From: Cellulomonadaceae bacterium
GTDB lineage: Bacteria; Actinomycetota; Actinomycetes; Actinomycetales; Cellulomonadaceae
Reading direction: 5' to 3'
Assembly: GCA_031282935.1 (NCBI GenBank)
Contig: JAITCS010000209.1
Span: 1-8,711, forward strand
DNA: 8,711 bases
In this document: piece by piece, positions 6,192 through 8,711 of the stretch
Position numbering within the stretch: position 1 is the first letter of the stretch
Layout: the number at the start of each line of letters is the position of its first letter
The notes under the pieces: generated by a model
Told to the model about the DNA's origin: nothing
Databases searched by the model: none
What the model saw: the letters and a program-made list of their open reading frames with translations, nothing else
Position numbers and translations under genes: made by a program

Positions 6192-7694
6192 GTGATCCCC
6201 GAAATTCACGAAACCCCCGTCCCGCTGGCAGATTTTGGCCGCACGCACTTCATCGCGATTGGCGGCGCTGGCATGAACGTCATCGCGCGGTTGTTGGCAG
6301 CGCAGGGGGTTGAGGTGCAGGGTTCGGACGTGGCAGACAGCGCAAACCTGGCGCAGTTGCGCGAGCACGGGATTCAGACCTGGGTGGGGCATGACGCCGA
6401 GCACGTGACGGGGGCGCCGAGTCCCGTTGAAACCGTTGTTGTTTCCTCGGCCGTGCGGGAGGAGAACCCGGAGCTGGCTGCGGCGCGCGCGGGCGGGCTG
6501 CGGGTGCTGCACCGGAGTGATGCGCTCGCCTCGCTCATGGCTGGGCAGCGGGCGGTCGCCGTGGCTGGGGCGCACGGGAAAACTACCACTTCGGCTATGG
6601 TGGCCACCGTTTTGCGGGAACTTGGGCTCGACCCGAGTTTCGCCATCGGGGGTACGGTGGTGGTCGCTAATTCCGACGACGCCGCCATGGGTGACGCCGG
6701 TACCACAAAGGACGCCGCCTCGGGTCAGGAATCCACCCACATTCCCGGCGGCCACCACGGCCAATCCGACATCTTGGTCGCCGAGGCTGACGAATCGGAT
6801 GGCTCTTTCCTGAACTACACCCCATATCTGGCCATCGTCACCAATGTAGAGCCCGACCATCTGGACCATTACGGCAGCCAAGAGGCATTCGATGCTGCTT
6901 TCGACGCGTTCGCAAAACGGATCCGGCCCGGTGGCTACCTGATCGCCTGCGCGGACGACAAAGGCTCGGCCCAAATGGCAGCGAATTACAAAGCGCAGGG
7001 TGGTCAAGTGATCACTTACGGCACCGCGCCCGAATCTGACGTAAAAATAACCGATGTGCAAACCCCATCCGAGGGTGCCAACGCCCAGATATCGGGCAAC
7101 CTAATCGGCAACCAGCCGGTGAACATTAAGCTGCAAGTGCCGGGGCTTCATAATATCCGCAATGCCACTGCCGCCATCATTGCTGCAATGCTGCTGGACA
7201 CGGAGGTTACCGCTGCCAAAGCGGCACGGGCTGCGCACGTATTTATGGGCACGGGCAGGCGTTTTGAGCATCGTGGCACCGTCAATGATATTCGGCTTTT
7301 CGATGATTATGCCCACCACCCCACTGAAATCGAGGCGCTTTTGGCAGGGGCGCGGCCAGTCGCCGGGGAGGGTCGGATTCTGGTGCTGTTCCAGCCGCAT
7401 CTGTATTCGCGCACCAAGGCTTTTGCGGATAGGTTTGCCACTGCCCTCAGCAACGCGGACCTGGCCATCATCACCGGGGTGTATAAGGCGCGGGAGGACG
7501 TTGACCCCAAGGTTGGCGCCCACACCATCATCGGGGCGGCCCCGGTGGGCACTGCGAACCTGCTCGCCGTTGAGGACAAGCACCTTGCCGCCCAGTTGTT
7601 GGCGAGTTCGGCGAACCCTGGGGATGTATTGCTGCTGGTGGGCGCGGGTGACGTGACCGAGTTGGCGGACGTGGTTTTGGCGAATTTGGCTTAA
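6192..7694 (+). CDS. murC: UDP-N-acetylmuramate--L-alanine ligase MurC
   Basis: MurC catalyses the first amino acid addition of the pathway, joining L-alanine to UDP-MurNAc with ATP in the cytoplasm. From GTG 6192 it has 500 residues, slightly longer than usual. Motifs in order are FIAIGGAGMN (nucleotide-sugar domain; N where many homologues have S), the P-loop GAHGKTTT (126-133), VAEADESDGSFLNY (from 196), NVEPDHLDHYGS, GLHNIRNATAA, FDDYAHHPTEIEALL (D371, H375, H376), FQPHLYSRTKAF and VGAGDVTEL. The frame is open back to 6132 inside murG, but the MurC-like sequence starts only after the murG stop. GTG 6192 is the only start-like codon I see there that gives a normal N-terminus. Between G154 and V196 there is a hydrophilic Gly/His/Asp-rich stretch that looks ~20-25 residues longer than in typical MurC. 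The 50-nt gap to ftsQ is the largest in the window. Confidence 0.96.
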   Translation: MIPEIHETPVPLADFGRTHFIAIGGAGMNVIARLLAAQGVEVQGSDVADSANLAQLREHGIQTWVGHDAEHVTGAPSPVETVVVSSAVREENPELAAARAGGLRVLHRSDALASLMAGQRAVAVAGAHGKTTTSAMVATVLRELGLDPSFAIGGTVVVANSDDAAMGDAGTTKDAASGQESTHIPGGHHGQSDILVAEADESDGSFLNYTPYLAIVTNVEPDHLDHYGSQEAFDAAFDAFAKRIRPGGYLIACADDKGSAQMAANYKAQGGQVITYGTAPESDVKITDVQTPSEGANAQISGNLIGNQPVNIKLQVPGLHNIRNATAAIIAAMLLDTEVTAAKAARAAHVFMGTGRRFEHRGTVNDIRLFDDYAHHPTEIEALLAGARPVAGEGRILVLFQPHLYSRTKAFADRFATALSNADLAIITGVYKAREDVDPKVGAHTIIGAAPVGTANLLAVEDKHLAAQLLASSANPGDVLLLVGAGDVTELADVVLANLA

Positions 7695-7744
7695 CCGCAT
7701 CGCGCCTCCCACGTTTTCGGGCTGGAGCGGGGCAAGATGTAACC
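7695..7744 (+). promoter_or_regulatory. murC-ftsQ intergenic leader with a start-stop codon pair
   Basis: This 50-nt stretch is the longest non-coding gap in the window. GGAG at 7724-7727 lies 9 nt before ATG 7737-7739, which is followed at once by TAA 7740-7742. The ftsQ GTG (7745) begins 2 nt later, leaving GGAG 17 nt from the real start, too far for standard use; GGGG (7729-7732) is 12 nt away. CTCC (7706-7709) could pair with the GGAG in a weak hairpin. I see no clear promoter hexamers and no terminator. Confidence 0.4.
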
Positions 7745-8711
7745 GTGCGCCAGCCAACCCTGCCTCGGCACCTGACAAGCAACGAATCCGAGCCTGCCAA
7801 GGCGGATTCGGCGCCCATTCGCGTGCCGATTGCGGATCGTTCCAACACCCTTGAGGCCCTGCACCCGAAGCCGAAACTCAAGGCCAAGGCGTCCTCGAAA
7901 TCGAACGAGACCAAGGCGGGCGCTAAAAAGGCCGAGAGTGCCGCCCTCACTGTACCTATCGTGGCCGTACCGATCCGGGCCGTCTCGCCCGCCACTGCGA
8001 GCGTCCGCACAGTTTCCCGCGCTGAAGTGCAGGCCGCAAAGGCCGCGAAAGCGGAGAAGGCCGAGAACGCTGCGAAGGCCCAAAAGGCAGCGAAAGGGAA
8101 AAACTCGACCGCCTCCATCACCCCAATCGGAGCGGCGCGTGCCAAACGGCGCGCCAAGAAGAAGCACCGCCTGGTCGCAAAGATCCTCACCGGCGTCGCG
8201 GCGACGGCCGTCCTCGCGGGGGCGACTTACCTGCTAGGTTATTCGCCATTTTTCGCCCTCGACGCCGATTATGTGCGTGTGGTCGCCGTCGAGGACACGA
8301 TGATAGATGTCGAGGCGGTGGCCGAGGTGGCGCTGGCGAACACCGGCAAGCAACTCATTTCGATCAGAACGGGGGAGATCCGCGCGGCGGTTGCGGAATT
8401 GGCGGCGGTGCGCGAGGTCCAGGTGCAGCGGAATTGGCCCGCTGGATTGACGGTCACGGTGGAGGCGCGCGAACCTGTGGCGGCGGTGCAGGCTGGCGAG
8501 CGGTACATGCTGGTGGACGGCGAGGGGGTGGCCCTCGGCAAGGCCAGGCTGCGCGGTGACCTGCCGAAACTGGTTGTTGATTTAGGCGATCAGGCGGCCA
8601 TAGTATCGGCCCTTGAGGTGTACCGAGAATTGCCCGAACAAGTGGCGGGGCAACTGCGCCATGTTTCCGCGAAATCGCGTGACAACGTGAGCACCACGCT
8701 GACCACTGGGC
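7745..8711 (+). CDS. ftsQ: Cell division protein FtsQ (POTRA domain), cut by the right window edge
   Basis: FtsQ is a bitopic divisome protein that links early and late division proteins through its extracytoplasmic POTRA and beta domains. The frame runs open from GTG 7745 to the window end (322 codons plus one base), so the stop is not seen. The N-terminal ~142 residues are predicted cytoplasmic, rich in Ala, Lys, Pro and Ser, with a Lys/Ala repeat at 98-120 and a basic cluster (AKRRAKKKHR) before the membrane. One transmembrane helix spans about 147-166. The POTRA domain follows from SPFFALDADYVRV through TGKQLISI and AAVREVQVQRNWP to VTVEAREPVAAV, then YMLVDGEGVAL opens the beta domain. 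The position after murC, with ftsZ expected next, supports the call. No closer start precedes GTG 7745; later in-frame GTGs (for example in CGC-GTG-CCG, codon 27) could shorten the tail. The partial length already exceeds many full FtsQ proteins. Confidence 0.93.
   Translation, partial: MRQPTLPRHLTSNESEPAKADSAPIRVPIADRSNTLEALHPKPKLKAKASSKSNETKAGAKKAESAALTVPIVAVPIRAVSPATASVRTVSRAEVQAAKAAKAEKAENAAKAQKAAKGKNSTASITPIGAARAKRRAKKKHRLVAKILTGVAATAVLAGATYLLGYSPFFALDADYVRVVAVEDTMIDVEAVAEVALANTGKQLISIRTGEIRAAVAELAAVREVQVQRNWPAGLTVTVEAREPVAAVQAGERYMLVDGEGVALGKARLRGDLPKLVVDLGDQAAIVSALEVYRELPEQVAGQLRHVSAKSRDNVSTTLTTG
8036..8104 (+). repeat. Lys/Ala-rich low-complexity segment within ftsQ
   Basis: Codons 98-120 of ftsQ encode an imperfect series of AAK/AEK/AQK units (AKAAKAEKAENAAKAQKAAK). 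The codons vary (GCC, GCG, GCA; AAG, AAA), so this is repetition at the protein level more than a recent DNA duplication. The composition suits a charged helix or disordered linker in the cytoplasm. Confidence 0.7.

Noticed and set aside
6069..7061. Long minus-strand open frame (330 codons) opposite murC
   Set aside because: It lies antisense to clear MurC coding sequence, shows no recognisable motif and has the composition expected of a GC-rich shadow frame.
7695..7744. Terminator or strong promoter between murC and ftsQ
   Set aside because: There is no GC-rich hairpin with a T run and no pair of -35/-10 hexamers; only a weak CTCC-GGAG pairing is possible.
7528..8190. Minus-strand open frame opposite the murC end and ftsQ, with a Phe/Ala-rich repeat that looks like a membrane protein
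   Set aside because: The Phe/Ala pattern is simply the complement of the Lys/Ala codons of ftsQ. ftsQ is supported by its transmembrane helix and POTRA motifs.
1..8711. Undescribed defence, mobile or biosynthetic system
   Set aside because: All of the window except short junctions is covered by seven recognisable dcw genes in standard order, leaving no room for an extra module.

Overview
The window is one uninterrupted stretch of a division and cell wall (dcw) cluster. All genes lie on the + strand, in the order murF (3' part), mraY, murD, ftsW, murG, murC, ftsQ (5' part). This order, with ftsQ directly after murC and no murB or ddl between them, is typical of high-GC Gram-positive bacteria (Actinomycetota). 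The base composition is clearly GC-rich, five of the six visible starts are GTG or TTG, and the residues around several motifs look actinobacterial (for example KASNG near the MurF C-terminus and SREKW before the FtsW catalytic aspartate). An Actinomycetales-like organism is my inference; I cannot name a genus from the sequence.

Layout: bases 3-1082 hold the last ~359 codons of murF. mraY (1079-2161) overlaps it by 4 nt (TTGA), and murD (2158-3699) probably overlaps mraY in the same way. ftsW follows 2 nt later (3702-5030), and murG (5030-6172) shares one base with its stop codon. murC (6192-7694) comes 19 nt after murG. A 50-nt gap, the longest in the window, precedes ftsQ (GTG at 7745), which runs off the right edge. 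No stretch over 300 nt lacks a gene. I see no tRNA, rRNA, insertion sequence, CRISPR array, phage gene or convincing terminator.

Together the genes cover most of the lipid II pathway and part of the divisome. MurC and MurD add L-Ala and D-Glu to UDP-MurNAc, and MurF adds D-Ala-D-Ala. MraY transfers the product to undecaprenyl phosphate (lipid I), and MurG adds GlcNAc (lipid II). FtsW polymerises lipid II at the septum, and FtsQ connects the periplasmic divisome. murE and ftsI are expected upstream and ftsZ downstream, but none of these is in view. The tight spacing implies one co-transcribed, translationally coupled unit.

I found no undescribed system here. What merits a second look is fine-scale: a long Lys/Ala-rich cytoplasmic tail on FtsQ, a start-stop codon pair in the ftsQ leader, a shared 8-mer 18 nt ahead of both murG and murC, a 15-bp tandem repeat at the murD 3' end, cysteine pairs in predicted outward-facing loops of MraY and FtsW, and an apparent insertion in MurC.
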